64,000 nt of DNA from Gymnogyps californianus (GCF_018139145.2 NC_059482.1:9663294-9727293), one strand, 5' to 3'. Shown: positions 1-13,872, counted from the stretch's first letter. Notes: generated from the sequence alone by a model not told the origin. Translations and numbers: made by a program.

Positions 1-1021
1 GCTATTAAGCAACAGGTCATGGCTGCATGCTCTTTGTGAGTTTATTGCCTTCCATTCAATCTTACATTAAATTTACTTTACCATAAATTGAGACTACAGG
101 ATTCTGCAGGATCAACCCCTAACAGCAAATGTATAAAAGCATGTGCAAATGCTGTCAGTACCATAGTTGCCAAGTCTTTTTGGCTAGAAAGCCTAAATTG
201 ACTCAAGTACTGCTATTCCCAGCCAAAAATAAGTGTGTATTGCCTTACATTTTCTTTTCCACATTTCCCATAGACATTTACATTTATATCAACACATAAT
301 GAGTAGAGGAAACACAAAGACATTTGAACAGAATTTTCTTTAGCTTGTCAAAAATGCCTTTTTCTCCCTTTTTCCTCACATTAACATTAATTGGAGCTGG
401 GCAAAAATCCTCACATTAATAGCAATAAAAGTAGCACTAGTACATTAGATTTAATTAGCATCTAAACTAAAGATCCTACACCCCGCAAGCAATTTCCACC
501 CAAGAAACATTCAGTCCAACAACCAAATGCAGCCAGTTCTGATGGGGCACGGGGCAGCTTTTCCACTTGAACAAGAATAAAGGGGAGAGGACACACATTC
601 AACCAGAGGGACAAGGATCAGGTAAGTAGGTCACACTAAGACTAACTAGGACAGTGGGGCAAACATTGCCCTCCTTATGAAAGCAGCCTTCCCTATGAAT
701 AAAATCAAAACGTTCGTCACAAATAACTGAAATCATGTTTACTGCATAGATTCATAAATCTGAAATGTTGAGCTGCACAGGCACTGTTCAATCCTGGTAA
801 CATCATAATAAATCAAAAGACCAGTAACTTGAAAGTCTTTTATGCTTTTTAGAATAACCCAACCTAAAAATTGTCCAAGTTACAAAGCATTATTACTCTT
901 TTTTAAAGAATATGGACATTTGTAGCTCTGCTGGTGGAAGACGATTGGCTAATTCAAAATAACACAACTTTATCAGTGATTCATAACCTTTCCAGTTAAG
1001 CTATGCCCATTACTCATATGC

Positions 1022-1036
1022 TTTTTTTTTTTTTTT
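1022..1036. repeat. T15 homopolymer
   Basis: Fifteen T residues with no associated element. Confidence 0.85.
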
Positions 1037-4000
1037 AATGGAGCTACAGAGCTAATTTTGATTCTGGGTCAAAACTGAACAGGCTGATTTTCCCAGGTTA
1101 CAGTTCAAGCCAGATCCCAGGCAAATAATTCTTTTAAATGTGGTTCTGGTTCATTTATGCTCTTGGTTTGACTTAGCGTCCTATTCTGGTTCCTGGTGAA
1201 TGATCTCAGAATCACCTCTTTGGCTCTCTTGGTAAGAAAAGAGGACAAAGTATCCCATCATAAAGGATTTCAAATGGATTTAGCACTTAGTTGTCTATAA
1301 GAAATATGAGCACATTTGCATGCCTGGTTTGGAAACGGCACGTGTCAATTAAGGGAATTGGCCACTTCCACATACAAATGCGGAATTTGTGCATGCAGTC
1401 ATGGTAACTGGATAGCTAACTTGCTTGGAAAACCTGGCTTAGCTTATACTGCACCTAAAAGCACATCTTTTAAAGCACATCTGTGTATGAAGTTTTAATG
1501 ATTCTTCTTCCATGGGGTTTAAAGGTTTGGTGTTTTTTTAAGTGGTTGCTTCCAGGGATATGTAAACAATTCTGTTCGTTGTCACTGATTAGCATCACAC
1601 AAGTATTAATCTCCATAGCCACACTAAATCACTGTGATCTAAGAAAAACTTTTTCCCCTATCAATTTTTGAGTACCCCAAATAATGGACCTTGAGGTAGT
1701 CAAAGTAGTGCAAGAGGAGATAACAGAAGTTACGCTTAAAAAAAATTAAATATCCACAAACATGGAGGAAAAATCCTAATAGTCCGCCCCAAGTTTTTTA
1801 AAGAGCTTGTACATACCATAATGTATATCATATATATCACAATTTTAAAGGGTACTAAACAGAAATAAGCAGCAAAACATGACTTCAGAGTATGCTTAAA
1901 TGGACATTGAAGGTTTCTTAGATACATTGTAGAGAATAAGGTTTTGGACTGTTTTTTCCTCACCATCCTGAAGTAAAGGTTGCTTTTCCCAGGAGGGGGT
2001 GCGGGGAGAAAGTATGTTAGGGATCATCTACAGCTGTAGAGCTGGCACTATATACTGCAGCTCTTTGTGTACTGTCAGTTCACTATGACAACTGATATCT
2101 TGGATGAGGATGAACTGTGTTTCCTCACTGACATTGTCAGACGGCAAGGACTTGAGTTTGCACAGACTTCTGCCACTATTTGAGACTGATAAGATTAAAA
2201 CTGTTGTGATTTTGTTTTGATGGGAGCTACTGTACAAGTGCACTGCATTGTCTCCAGGGCAGGGCTGTGCATTCCTGGGTACGATGGGGGAGGAGAGGAG
2301 AATGAATTGTGGTACAGAGACACTGTTTTTCTAAAACTGAACTGAGAAGTATTGAAGAGCTGGGGCTATTATGAATGTAATAATTTTTAATGCATGGCAT
2401 TAGAATTGTGTACTGTCCAGTGAAATTTCAAAGTAGCCAGGTGAACGGGATAAGATAAAGAAAAGCATGGGGAATACAAAACATATGTAAATTAGGATGT
2501 ATATTATCTTAAGAGAACACAGCATGAGAACATCCGAGCATAGCAAGAAAGGAAAGGTCCTGTTGACTGTGCACAGAGCAGAGATCCTCCAGTTAGAGCC
2601 AGCCTCAGCCAGGAGAGTCGAATACCACACCACCATAGGAATGTGGTTATCCTGTTTCTGGACATCCTGCAGTACCAGCTGGCTGCCTTTGCATTGTGCA
2701 GCCCATTAATCCACAGTCTTGATACCTGAGTGTTGACAATGCATATATATCATTATGGCATATCGTATCTAACCGAAAGCACAGCAAGCAAATGGGGAAA
2801 AGAAAGCACTAACACTACCTAAGCTCTGGTTAATCTTTCACTAACAGTTGCACTTGTTTGTTCTCAAAGAATCAGATTCAAGTTTGTGAAATGACTAGAA
2901 CTCCAGAGAAGTCAACAAGTCTTTGAATTAATTCATGATTATATATACTGCAAAATGTAGAGCAAGCTTCTTGGGACCAGAAGGATTGGGCCGATTCCTG
3001 TTGCTTTAATGTTTCTCATTCCTTTAGCTATGATCTTTCCCTCATTTATCTTTTTCAAAATGGAAAGAAATACAGGACTGGAGCGGATTTCCTGAGTTAC
3101 CAACTGTAATCTCCTGCCACGCATGGGAAAAATAACATAGAAACCTTTTTGCTCCCATTTAATTCTTCAGGATAGGGACTGGCCCTTCTTCCTGAGGAAC
3201 ACTCTGCAACTCAAAAATACACACAAATGCCAAAAAAGCCAGAGCTGATTAAAAAAAAAAAGGAGCGACATAAGTAATACACATGGTCCAGGCTGCCCAC
3301 TCCAAACACGTTATGACCTATGTCACTTGCTTATAGATTACTTCAAATGTCTTATCTCCATCTTTGTGGCTAATGACCTGGAATAAAAAATTCTCACGTT
3401 CAGGCATAAAGACAACAAGCAATCCTACAGAGAAAATTAGTAGTCATGTCTATAGCTTCTCCTCTGGACAGGAGGAGTGTGTCAGGTCTGTAGGTTTTCT
3501 AGGTTGTTCTGTTGTTACAAGTGAACCCACTTGCAGCGGCCTAAGGAACAGCTGCTGTGATCCGGTCCAGCATTGTGGGAGCTCCTCCTGAGTGAAGAAC
3601 TATCAGAAAGGCAGTGCTGTATGTCAGCTTTAGCTGCTGACCTACGAAATAACCGACTCTAATGAACAATATATAATGCTGTCTGAAGCTTCCTTTGGCA
3701 CTTATTGAATAAATAAATGATAATCAAATCAGAAGCATTATTGCAGACCTCATAGTCACTAAACCAGGGCATTCGTAACAGGCTGGTTAAATGTCATCTC
3801 TCTCTAGAAGCCTATGCAAAGAAAGGATAAAAACTATTACTGCTATCAATATTAGAAATAGTGCTGTTTGTTCAGGTGGTTGTAGCTGAGATGTATGGTT
3901 TTGTTCCTACGTGTCTTAGGTTCTCCTGCTAATGATTTATGACAGGGGTTTTTATGTAGGCATGAAACTACTCACTATGACAGGCGATGTTCTAGATACG

Positions 4001-4661
4001 ACTGCCCCAACTAAGGACCATTACAGTGTCTAACATTTCTCTGTATAGTTTACAGAATTTTTTTGTTTGTTTTTTGTTTTTTGTTATTTATTTATTAGCT
4101 CCCAATACTACATCAGTGCCTAAGAAAACCAAATCTACACTGAATCTATACGGGTAGATTTTTTGCTTGACAAATGGTCTGCAATTGTTAGAAAAGCATG
4201 TTGATTTTTAAAGAATTGAGAAATTGGCTCTGGCAAACTGCAGTAAAAAAAAAATGCAGTTTTCTCTGCGTTGACTTTTCAATATTTAGTGTGTACTCAG
4301 AATACATCCTCAATACCATGCTATGCTCTACAGACGTGATATATGATTATACAGCTGTGACTAAGAAACGATGTATGAAATAAAAATCCCTGAACAATGC
4401 GTTGGGAATACAGAGTCTGTAAGCTACCACATGCGCTGGTAGCTGCTGTTTGTTGCACTTGGAAATAAGAAGGGAGCCAGTGCATTTCAGTAAGGATGCA
4501 AACACCAACTATATTAAAAACCTTTCAGAATATACAAATGTCCTCTTTAATGTGCATTATGCATTGTAAGATAAGGCTGAACAAGAGAGTCATTTGGGAT
4601 CTTTGTTCAACCTGGGAAGGCAGGATGCTGAGTATCTATTCTAATCCCCTGTAAAGGGCCG

Positions 4662-4676
4662 AGAGCCGGCGGCTCT
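4662..4676. repeat. Short GC-rich hairpin (6-bp stem, 3-nt loop)
   Basis: AGAGCC, GGC, GGCTCT form a perfect inverted repeat inside a small GC-richer patch (about 4645-4725) that also contains CpGs, rare in this window. Its role is unknown and it may be chance. Confidence 0.5.
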
Positions 4677-5394
4677 ATGCCAGCAGCGCTCCCAGGCCAA
4701 GCCCAGCCCCTCCATCTTGTACTGGCGTTTTTGCCCATTTGCAGCAGTAATCAAATCAGAGTGACAATGCTTTACATACTTCTAGGATAAGCCTAAAATA
4801 CAGAGCAATAAGAAATTAATTTCACTGTGACTGCTGACACATTACTGCAAGTTTTCCAACTTAAGCTGTCAGAGAAAAAAAAAAAAGGCAAAAAGAAAAC
4901 AACCCCTTTTGTCTCCCCGTCCCTGTCTTCCCAAAGACTGAAATGAAGCCAGCACAGCAGAGCCTGCTCTTTAGGTATCAAAATAACAGCCTCACCAACC
5001 AGCATCCAACTTGTTTCTCCCAACCATAGGAAAGCAAATATTGAGCTTCTAAAATTTTTCATCAGATTTTAGTTGGAGTAATCAGATCAGACATAAATGA
5101 AGTTGCCTATGCAAGTTTTGACTTCCTTGAAAAGTTCCCTAAAAGTTGCTCTTCTGAGACTTATATACCTTCTCCTGCGCTGTCAGTAAAACACTTCCCA
5201 GACCTTGTGACTATGCTGTTAAAGTTTACCTGCCTTTGCATTATCTCTGTGTTTCTTTTAACAAATGCAGCAGCAATTTCTGCCTTCAGCTTTGGTTTAT
5301 ACATTCCTCTCTACTGAGGAAACTTCTCCTTGCTTCTGGTATGCTTGTAACACATGTGGAAATGGTGGAATATTTTCATTTCTGTGAAACAAGC

Positions 5395-5690
5395 TGATCT
5401 TCCCGCCTCTGCCCTCCCACAGACCCCAAATGTCAAAGCCTTACCCTTCCTCCTCCCTTTGCACACTTACCCAGCAGCACCCAGCACAGAGCATGGCCTG
5501 ACCTGTACCAATAGCCCTGGGATGACAACAGGCCCACTGGCAGCCTGGGTGGATCAAGTGCAAGTGAGGTGACAAGTTGGGTGCCAGGTCAGTCAGGGAG
5601 CTCTAGGTGTTGGCCAGGGGTGCCCCGGGCCAGTGGCTGCATGGGGCAGGGAAGGACTTGCAGTGCCCTGACAGCTACAATGGTGCATCT
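5395..5690. other. GC-richer patch without a gene
   Basis: This stretch is visibly richer in G and C than its neighbours, with C-rich blocks on the left and G-rich blocks on the right (for example GGGGTGCCCCGGGCCAG near 5617). CpG dinucleotides are few, so it is not a convincing CpG island. No long reading frame or known repeat is recognised. It could be an old degraded repeat or a remnant of biased gene conversion. Confidence 0.45.
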
Positions 5691-5828
5691 TCTCCATGTC
5701 AGCAAAGGAAGAAAATGCTAAAAATAAGCATCTCCTAATAAGAACAGACTTTAATTGTTCTATCGGCATTGTTTAATGAATGTGATTCTAAAGTATAAAC
5801 AAGTACGAAAACTATTAGGTATACTTAC

Positions 5829-5863
5829 CATACAGACAAGAAATTACTTTTGTCTAAGTGAGC
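5829..5863 (-). other. Candidate 35-nt exon on the minus strand
   Basis: On the minus strand a pyrimidine-rich acceptor (TTATTCCCTCCCAG, then GC) precedes 35 nt that end in ATG followed by GTAAGTATA, a near-consensus donor. One frame is open through the segment. No neighbouring exon, promoter or protein match is seen. Pairs of this quality occur by chance in windows of this size, so this is only a pointer for RNA evidence. Confidence 0.15.
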
Positions 5864-7194
5864 CTGGGAGGGAATAAGCAAATCCACAGTGCTGCTGCAC
5901 AGTCTTTATATGCTGGTGGAAACGTGGCTGGAAGTTCAGCAGTGATAAAAATACCATACTTCATTAACAGCTGCTTTTGTGAATGAAGAGTTTGTGTATA
6001 ATTGTTCACAAAAAAACCTAGCACCAGCAGACAGCATTGGAGAGGACCCTGAAAAAGGATTAAATCAGGAGACCAATCAGTGTGTGGATATGAAACCAGA
6101 TTCTCTAATAATCTGTTGTGTATTGAACCCCACCACCGCAATCCTTCACATGGTCCTGCTGGAAGAGCACAGTTTATTGTGTATATCCTCTTTAGCAAAG
6201 GCTGCCTACTGGAGAGAGGCTGCATCCGTTCACACTGTGAACACACTACTGTGATTCAGATAGGATAAGAAATGCACGGTGTCGTTATTATTGTTATTAT
6301 TCTTTTAATGAAAACTTCTCAGGATGCTATTAATAACTAAAATAACAGAATCATATCACATAGTCCTCCCAGCAGCTCTGTACTGGGATCACTGCAGTAA
6401 CAGCCCAGCAAAACTGTGCAAAACAAGCCCAACACAGAGCAAGGCAAGTCACAGCATGAGCTCTGCCATACTGCCCACACTCTAATGTGGCAGCTCTGCC
6501 CCCACTGCCCCTAACACATTCACCCAAATCACAGAATAGAAAAAAGCATACCTGGTACTTCAACAGACCACTGCAGACTTGAATGGATTCAAACTTTTTG
6601 CCTGCAGACTGGCAGGGAAAAGCAAAACAATTTTAAAGCTTTTGTCTTTTGCTAATGGCATTCTCTGAGCTCTCACATAGCTCAGCAAACGGCCAAGATT
6701 CTCAGCTTTACTTTCTCCATAAAAGATCTATTAATTCAAAATCAGAGTAGACAATGCTAATTCTGTGGTGCCATATGAAGGGAGTTTGGCTAACCCTTTT
6801 CTTTACAGAGAAACCTCTGGTCTCTTGTTGTTCTTGTGCCTCAGTAGGTCCAAGTCCTCTCAGCTATTCTCTTTAAGTTTCTGTAAAAGGTTTACATCTT
6901 CTTTCCTGAACTCTACCCGAATTTCTCACATCCACTTCCTCTCACAGTAAAGCACAGATCATGCAGTGGCACTATGTGGAATACATTTCTAATTTTGTCT
7001 TCGGATGAATACTGCTAAGCTGATGAGAACTTCTTAGACACCGGGAGCTTCCACTGACGTCAACTGGAATTGCAAGTTTGCAGTCAATTTAGTCCACTGC
7101 AACTAAAAGCACCCTTGGGCCACTGACCTCTAATCTTCTTCCTCCCTTACCATTTTCCTTCTCAAACCGCACAGTGCATTCTGCATTTAGGGCA

Positions 7195-7480
7195 CACTAA
7201 CTCGATATGGTAATGTGACTCATATTACATATGCCGATTGGCAAAATTTGTTTTTTAAACACTTGTCCATTACAAATTGTGATGTTATAACGATAAATTA
7301 CAAATATTGGTAAAAGGATTGGTAAAAGACGAGTCATTGTTATTTAATTATTTTAATATCAATCAGAATTAGGCTTCCAAATTCTAATGAGTTATGGAAT
7401 AATAGCCATTAGTTACTCCATTAGGAAGCTATTACTGCATGCCGTTGTTGCATTCTAATTCCCTAAAAGCTCTAATACAG
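7195..7480. other. Candidate conserved regulatory island
   Basis: AT-rich, non-repetitive sequence with clustered homeodomain-type cores (TTTAATTATTTTAAT near 7343; CTAATGAG near 7384; CATTAGTTACTCCATTAGG near 7408) and SOX-like ATTGTT. A short direct repeat, ATTGGTAAAAG, occurs twice around 7306-7329. GGCTTCC at 7373 and GGAAGCT at 7424 are inverted about 50 bp apart. This texture is typical of vertebrate conserved non-coding elements, but conservation cannot be shown from one sequence. Confidence 0.25.
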
Positions 7481-9264
7481 TGTCTGTATGCATGCAGATA
7501 GAGCAAGGGTATGTGAAAGAGCAGCACAGTAGTCAGAAGGAATACTAAATTAACATACAATGGTAGGCACCCATGTTTATGGACAGTAGCTTGGAATGTG
7601 AAAAATCAAAAACTGACATTCTTCTTTCAGTAGTATCAGGATGTACCTGACTGAAAAGTCCCAAATGAAACAATTCATTAAAATAAAAAGAAAGATCAAG
7701 TAATTTGTGCAGGAAACTTGACCTTTTAATTCTCTGAGAAAATTGTGCATACAATATATAGACTACATAAGCAGCACAATGACATTCAAAATCCAGAAAT
7801 TATACAGCAAATATGATGCCACTGAGATGAGAAGGCAAATGATAATTCACTAGGAGGTTTCAACAGAAATAGAATGATACATATTTTTAATGAAACTTCA
7901 TGAAACAGCTTGGCATTAAGACCAAACACTGCCATTCAGTGGAACAATAAAGAAATATAAAGCAGAGAACTAATTCAAAATACGCATGGGGTTTGAGAAC
8001 ACGGCTTTGCGATGGGTATGATGTATGAGTGTCAGCCTCAGAAAAGAAATACCAAAGTAGTAATGGGAGCTGAGGCTTAAGATTTCTCAGTATGTCCATT
8101 TTCGCCACAAAGGATTTTTATGCTTCATTTCAGTCATTATTTAAACATTGTTATTTCTGCAAACATGCCACACTGAGATAAGGTTTCATGCCGTATCACA
8201 TCAAAATGCAGATTGGTGCAGAACATCGGGAAGTGCCTTTATTGAGGTAACTGTTTATTAAGCTGTAGAGGAATTGAAATTGCAAATTCTTAAAGAAAGG
8301 GAGGCAGAAGGAGAAGAGGAAGAGATATGTTACGTTCTCTTTAATCATGGGATTTGCACAACATCAGTACAGTTATGATCTAAATAAAGTTTCTAGAGTC
8401 ATCAGGATATTATACAGTAGCTGCTTCATTTAATCTAATGGTTTCCATTTAGGTAATTTTCATGCATTTTAATGTATTTAATGATCACCTTCCCTTAGCT
8501 GATTTACTATCTCTGAAACTATGTTTTACTTTATCTGCAAGATTTGGGATTCCAGACAATGATACACAGAGAAAGACCTAGAAAGTTTAGTAAAGATGCT
8601 ATTTTAAATTTTAAATTCCCATTAATCATGCTATTTTACTAATGTAGAAAAGCTTGAATATAATTTCAACCTGTAGAAAAACAATACTCAAGAGATTTAC
8701 AGAGAATGAACTTGACCTAGATTTTGGATTATTTCATTCTAACAGAAATTGATAAAATTTCAGACCCTGGCAGCACATGAAAATAAGCAGGAACTGCAAT
8801 TCTACATTCAATATTTGGCCAATATGAACCCTTGCTAAGCTGACTGCCCGTCTCCACAGCAAGCTAGAAAGAAGCCCATTCTCTGAATGTGCTTTGGCTT
8901 ACCTAGAGGGGGGAGCACGTTCTAGGTGTGATAAGAACCAGTACACGGATTATCATGCCACTGTTAGCACACTGCCTCTGAGCTGCTGCTCAGCACAAAC
9001 ACATCTCTATCTTACAAGCGTAAGCAGTGCAGGCTTCTCACAACAGGCTGGAAATACCTCGGAGGCTCAACAAGGAGAAAACGTCTTCCTCAGCAGAGAT
9101 CCTCCTTCCTCCCCCTGGCGCCATGGGATTCTGGATTGTCCTGACCCGGCAGAGCAGTATCCCCTAACCACTAACCACCAACTAGCTCTCCAAAACTGTT
9201 TTATCACTGTAATACACAAAAGTGTTGTCTGAATACACAAAGGGAGGGAATAGCATTGCACCAG

Positions 9265-9470
9265 ACATTTTAAAACTAATTAGAATGCAGAGCTGCTATG
9301 ACTGCATGTGCAAATGAGGTAATTACAAATGCAAACGACTAATTACATTCACCTGCTTGTGCAGTTACCCACTTCTTGGTGGGCAGTTGAAATAATTGTG
9401 TGCGCAAATCAGACACACAGCTGGATGCAGACTATACACTAGTAATTATGCACTGAAAGTTGGGTGAGGA
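9265..9470. promoter_or_regulatory. Candidate enhancer with four TAATTA sites
   Basis: TAATTA occurs at 9277-9282, 9320-9325, 9340-9345 and 9443-9448. Between the second and third lies ATGCAAAC (9329-9336), one base from the POU octamer ATGCAAAT. CACTTCTTGGTGGG adds an imperfect inverted repeat near 9371. Homeodomain and POU sites packed this closely are typical of developmental enhancers. No target gene is visible in the window, and function is inferred only from site density. Confidence 0.3.
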
Positions 9471-11224
9471 TTCGAAGGGGTTTTGAGTTACCATTTTGTT
9501 TTTGCATTTTAAAAATACAACCCTGGATTTGAATATGATGTAATTTCACAGGTACTTAAAAAAATGTCTGAGTAGTGCAGTAACCTGAGGGATACAAGGA
9601 AGTAGTAGATAGACGTTTCGTATATACACTTTAGGAAAGGAAAAATTTTGCTAAAATTATGAATGGGAAAAAGGGAGAAAACAACATCAAATTTTGAATG
9701 TCTTGATAGAGTTAGCTAGATTGTAAAATTCACACTATAAAATGTATGATAATTAGAAAACTCAAAATGTCTTAGAGAAGTTTTACAGTCCAAATAACTC
9801 TACTGTGGGACTATAGATCTGAATAATATACAGCTAAGATACTAACAGCATGAAGGTTCAAACATACTTAAGCAGGTGATTTAGGGGACCAAGAGTAAAA
9901 GAAAAAAAATGTTGTCTGTCAAATGCGTAACATATGTATGTCAAAGGTTTGCTGGGTTTTGGTTTGGGTTTTTTTGGGGGGGCGGAGTTTAAATTAAATG
10001 CAAGGTGTGCTTTTAGACTTGTAAAAAGGGCACTGGATTTTGCAGTAACTCAAACCATTCTTCAGCTTTATGTTCAAAGAGAAAGTCCTTCTAGATGCTC
10101 TCTCCACTGCTTGTTCAGACATTACAGTAGTTTCTGCAAATGCTTTTTTTTATTCTTAACCCTTTGGGATTTATCGTTCTCATATGCTAATCCTTGGTCA
10201 TTTTAAGTCCAGCTAATCATTCAGCATGTATGTGCCACAAATATTTACAGCACTCTAAGTATAAAAACAAAAACTATTCAAGGCACATACAAAGTTCAGT
10301 TCATGGTGAGGTTTTGATTATAACTGGAAATATCCAATCTGGATAATTTCTGGATTATCAGTAATAAAATAGCTCCCTTGTTGAAACAACAAAAATGTTT
10401 CTGGTTTCTTTTAGTTCTTGATGATATCCAGTCTCTGACAGCAACAGTAGATACACAGCACATTAATGTTTTAATCTAATGTGTTTCAGAGAAGAAACTT
10501 AAAATAAATGAAGAAGGGGGGGGAAGGCATTAGATCTTTTTCCTTAGTCCAAAGCCTACCATCAGCACATAGATGACAACAGAAGTCAGAATCTCCTACT
10601 ATCACCTCTAGCAGCCTCCCAACAGAAAAGTCAGTCAAAACAGACGACAGCGTACACCCTACAGATGCCTAAATTGACAGAGAGCAAGAGAGCGCAGAGA
10701 CCTGCAGAGAAAGAGCCTTCATAGTAGATGAACAGTTGCCTAACACAATCCTTGAACAGGCAGCAGCAGAGCCACTGTCCATCCATACCACATCCCATTG
10801 ACAAGTCAGCAATGTTTTGCAGTCAACAGCCTCAAATATTGCTAGTTATCTTAGCAGCTTCTTTAAAATTAGTATCTTGCGTCTTCATGAGAGCGCTATA
10901 TTAGATACACATATTTTAAAACAGGCTTGCAAACTGGGATTTTGCTCAGCTCTAATGTCTGCTTCATATTCTCTCTCACACATGCACACCCGCCATCAAA
11001 TATAATCCATCTCCCTTGAAGATAAGGGGTACTGCATAAAATGGCCAAGGGCTGGCAGCATGGGTATGTTCATTACAGCCTGCATGCAAACGATCAGAGC
11101 GCTGCTACAGATCTCACAGAGCTTTGCGAAGCACACACAGAATGTACAATGCGAGTTGGATACTAGTTACCAGCAGCTCACTTGTTTCAGAGATCATCTC
11201 CAATGAAAATACAACATCAGTACA

Positions 11225-11645
11225 TGTTGCAAGGATGTTTTATTATTCCTTTCTTGCAAGGAAATTTTTATTTATGTATTCATTTTTAAAAACTTAATAA
11301 AAACAAACTAAATGGACTTGATTTATTTTTGTCTTCATTACAACAGAACATAACATATTGATAAAATAATGCTGGGTGATTAATCCTTTGCTAGGCAAAC
11401 TTATTGGTAAATCAGTTACAAAAACAGATACAACATTTTGGGTGAAAAAAAATTTAATTCTTGGGAATATAATTCAACTCACTATCATTCAGAGAACAGG
11501 TTAGGTTGAAAAATTTGGTTTGTCACCAGAACAGATTTATTCTGAGTTTATGAATTCCTAATAAGGCTGCTTTTCATAATGATTAATGATAATTATCTTT
11601 TTAAAGTTTAATCATTTACCTGAGTATTTCCTATCTATTAGATAC
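11225..11645. other. Candidate conserved regulatory island
   Basis: Unique AT-rich sequence with GGTGATTAATCC near 11375, CATAATGATTAATGATAATTATC near 11575 (given here as motif classes: TGATTAAT, ATAATTATC) and TTTAATCATTTACC near 11608. TAAT/ATTA half sites recur on both strands. No long reading frame and no recognised repeat. Confidence 0.2.
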
Positions 11646-12392
11646 CATGAGTAAGAAAGAATATTTCCTGCAGTGAAGGTCTCCTAACTGTCTCTTAACC
11701 AGCTGCAGCAGACACAGCAATTTATCTTGGAAATACTAAAAAATTTTTAAACCACACTCTCAAGCGTTAAATATAAAAGAATGGACAAGATTCCTTCATA
11801 CTCTGCATCCTACCAAATAATAACAGTCAGAGAATGAAAAGGAAAGGAACATTTTTCAACACAAAATCCAAAATAGGTCCCTTGTATAAGTCTGTAGGAA
11901 GATGGAGGAATCCATAACTTATCTATTTAGGAGAGGAATCCATATGAGCCGCTCTCCCATTCATTCATCTCATTCCTGCACTCTCTTCTGTTGTGCTGCA
12001 GCCCAAACTAACCTAGGAACTGTAGAAACAGGGAAAAGAGGAGTGTATATGTGGAAGCTGTTCTTCTTTTGTTCTCACTAAAACCATCACTTCTGCTCAC
12101 AGTGACAGCAAAAATGCTCTCGGTTAGGAACAAGAACAACAACAAAAAAACCAGTTCAAAATTAATTTATCACTGGTTTAATTCATTGCATTCAGACATT
12201 CATCTCTTCCAAACAGACATGATAATGTGATTAGTACAAACGATATCAGGCTTGTTATAGGACGTTTAGGAATACAAGACAGTATTTATTTCACACAGTG
12301 CAATGTATCCTTCTGGTTTTGTTATCCCCAAAGTTGCAAAGCTATCTCAAAAATGTGCTCTACGATCTTCCCCTCCTTCCAAAAGACTATAA

Positions 12393-12418
12393 TTTTTTTT
12401 TTTTTTTTTTTTTTTTTT
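12393..12418. repeat. T26 homopolymer
   Basis: The longest T run in the window. Read on the minus strand it is an A26 tail about 28 bp after ATTAAA (plus-strand TTTAAT at 12446-12451), so a retrocopied transcript end was considered. No coding or recognisable transcript sequence precedes it and no target-site duplication was found. Confidence 0.85.
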
Positions 12419-13280
12419 GTTTTGTTGTAGGAAACGGGGGTATGTTTTAATAGTGAAACAAGAGATGTATTCTCATGGAATAAACCACGTTTTTAGTGGT
12501 TTTCTTTGCTCTCAGTCTTTGAAAGGCCTGGAGAACTATTTGATCTCTGCACTTCCATGAGTTTTGCAGTAGGTTTTGTTTTTTTTTTTTAAAAACCACA
12601 GAAGAGCTGGAACTAGGAGAGGTCTGATTTAAGGCAAATAATTTTCAAAGAGCACTCCTATACTCACAATGGTAACTCCCTAAGTGACCGTTCAAGCATA
12701 ACAACAGGAATACACACTCATGCCTTTCCAAGATCAATTCGAAGATTCTTAACCATACATATTTCCTTATTTTAACTGTGATGTGCTGGACATACACTTC
12801 TCCTTCACAGCCTGTATACATCAAAACCATACTGAAATTGCTAACGGTATAGCAACAGAATTTGCACACCAAGTGATCCAGTGGGATCAGAGTGTAAATA
12901 GATGTGGTCAAAGTATTCAGATGAAGTATTTATCCAAGCTATCTGAGAATAAAACTGAATGCTTAAGTTTAGGTCATCAAAAATATATAGATGAGCTATT
13001 TAGGTACAGGAATGCTTTAAAAATACCAATTACATCTAAAAGTGGAAAAAGATATTGTCTTAACAGAAAAATATCCTTCCTACTTAAAAGACTTTAACAG
13101 ATCAGATGCACTTGGGCATTTTACTTTTTTGGAAATTGGGCTAATCTTCAGTCATTTGTTTCTCAAATAAAAAATTCTTTCAGAATAGTAAAGTGTTTTA
13201 ATTTTACTCTTAAACTGACTGATGAATGCCAGAAAAGCAAGTCAGAGAGATGTGTGAGATTGCCTGCGCATACCTCACAG

Positions 13281-13294
13281 AAAAAAAAAAAAAA
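13281..13294. repeat. A14 homopolymer
   Basis: Fourteen A residues in unique sequence. Confidence 0.85.
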
Positions 13295-13855
13295 GGAACT
13301 GTTAATAGTTTTTGCAGTACGACTACATCTGCGAGACTTACAAAAGGGATAAGCAGCTGCAATTGTAAATACTAAACTAAAATGAAGCATGCTTAGTTTA
13401 ATCTAAAATTTAATGGCAAGAACATGATCATGTTTTGGAGCATACTTTCAGTTGGATACAAATTAATTTAAAAGACAGCAAGATCAGAATATCTCCTTTG
13501 GAAATATTTCCAAGAAGCAGAACAGAGGGATTATGTTCCATTCCTTACTCTTAGAAAATGTTAACAGGTAGGTTAGATGATTTAACAAATACTGTTTTAA
13601 TGAGACATCACTTTAATGCTTGCTGCTGCTAAGGTCATGTATGTTCTGTGTGTCTACTGCTTAGATTTCTTACCCAACAAGATTCCTTATCTTTAATGAA
13701 GCAGCTACATGGAACTGTCATTTTTCTCGTTCATAATTGTTCTCAACCATGGGAGACCCAAGGTACGTAATGATCTCTACTTAGCATTTTTTGGAAGCAA
13801 AGAAAAACTGCTAGACTACAGGACAAACTACATCCTCAAGTATGTTAATGTAAAC

Positions 13856-13872
13856 GGGGGGGGGGGGGGGGG
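13856..13872 (+). repeat. G17 homopolymer
   Basis: Seventeen uninterrupted G residues are followed by A and GGGG. Such a run can form a G-quadruplex and is prone to length errors in both replication and sequencing. Confidence 0.9.

Larger units (their letters stand above)
1..5394. other. Non-coding unique sequence
   Basis: AT-rich DNA with no recognisable gene or interspersed repeat. It holds the T15 run at 1022, short A and T runs near 3251, 4063 and 4868, and the small GC-richer hairpin patch near 4662. All open frames are under 90 codons. CAG followed by GTAAGT near 620 is a perfect donor motif without a convincing acceptor before it. Confidence 0.6.

Noticed and set aside
5854..6246. 130-codon minus-strand open frame
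   Set aside because: No domain or codon pattern. It overlaps other chance frames on the opposite strand.
9105..9135. CTCF-like CCCCCTGGCGCC
   Set aside because: It matches only part of the CTCF core and lacks the flanking consensus positions.
12393..12480. Possible processed retrocopy on the minus strand (A26 after ATTAAA)
   Set aside because: There is no recognisable transcript body and no target-site duplication. The ATTAAA is common in AT-rich DNA.
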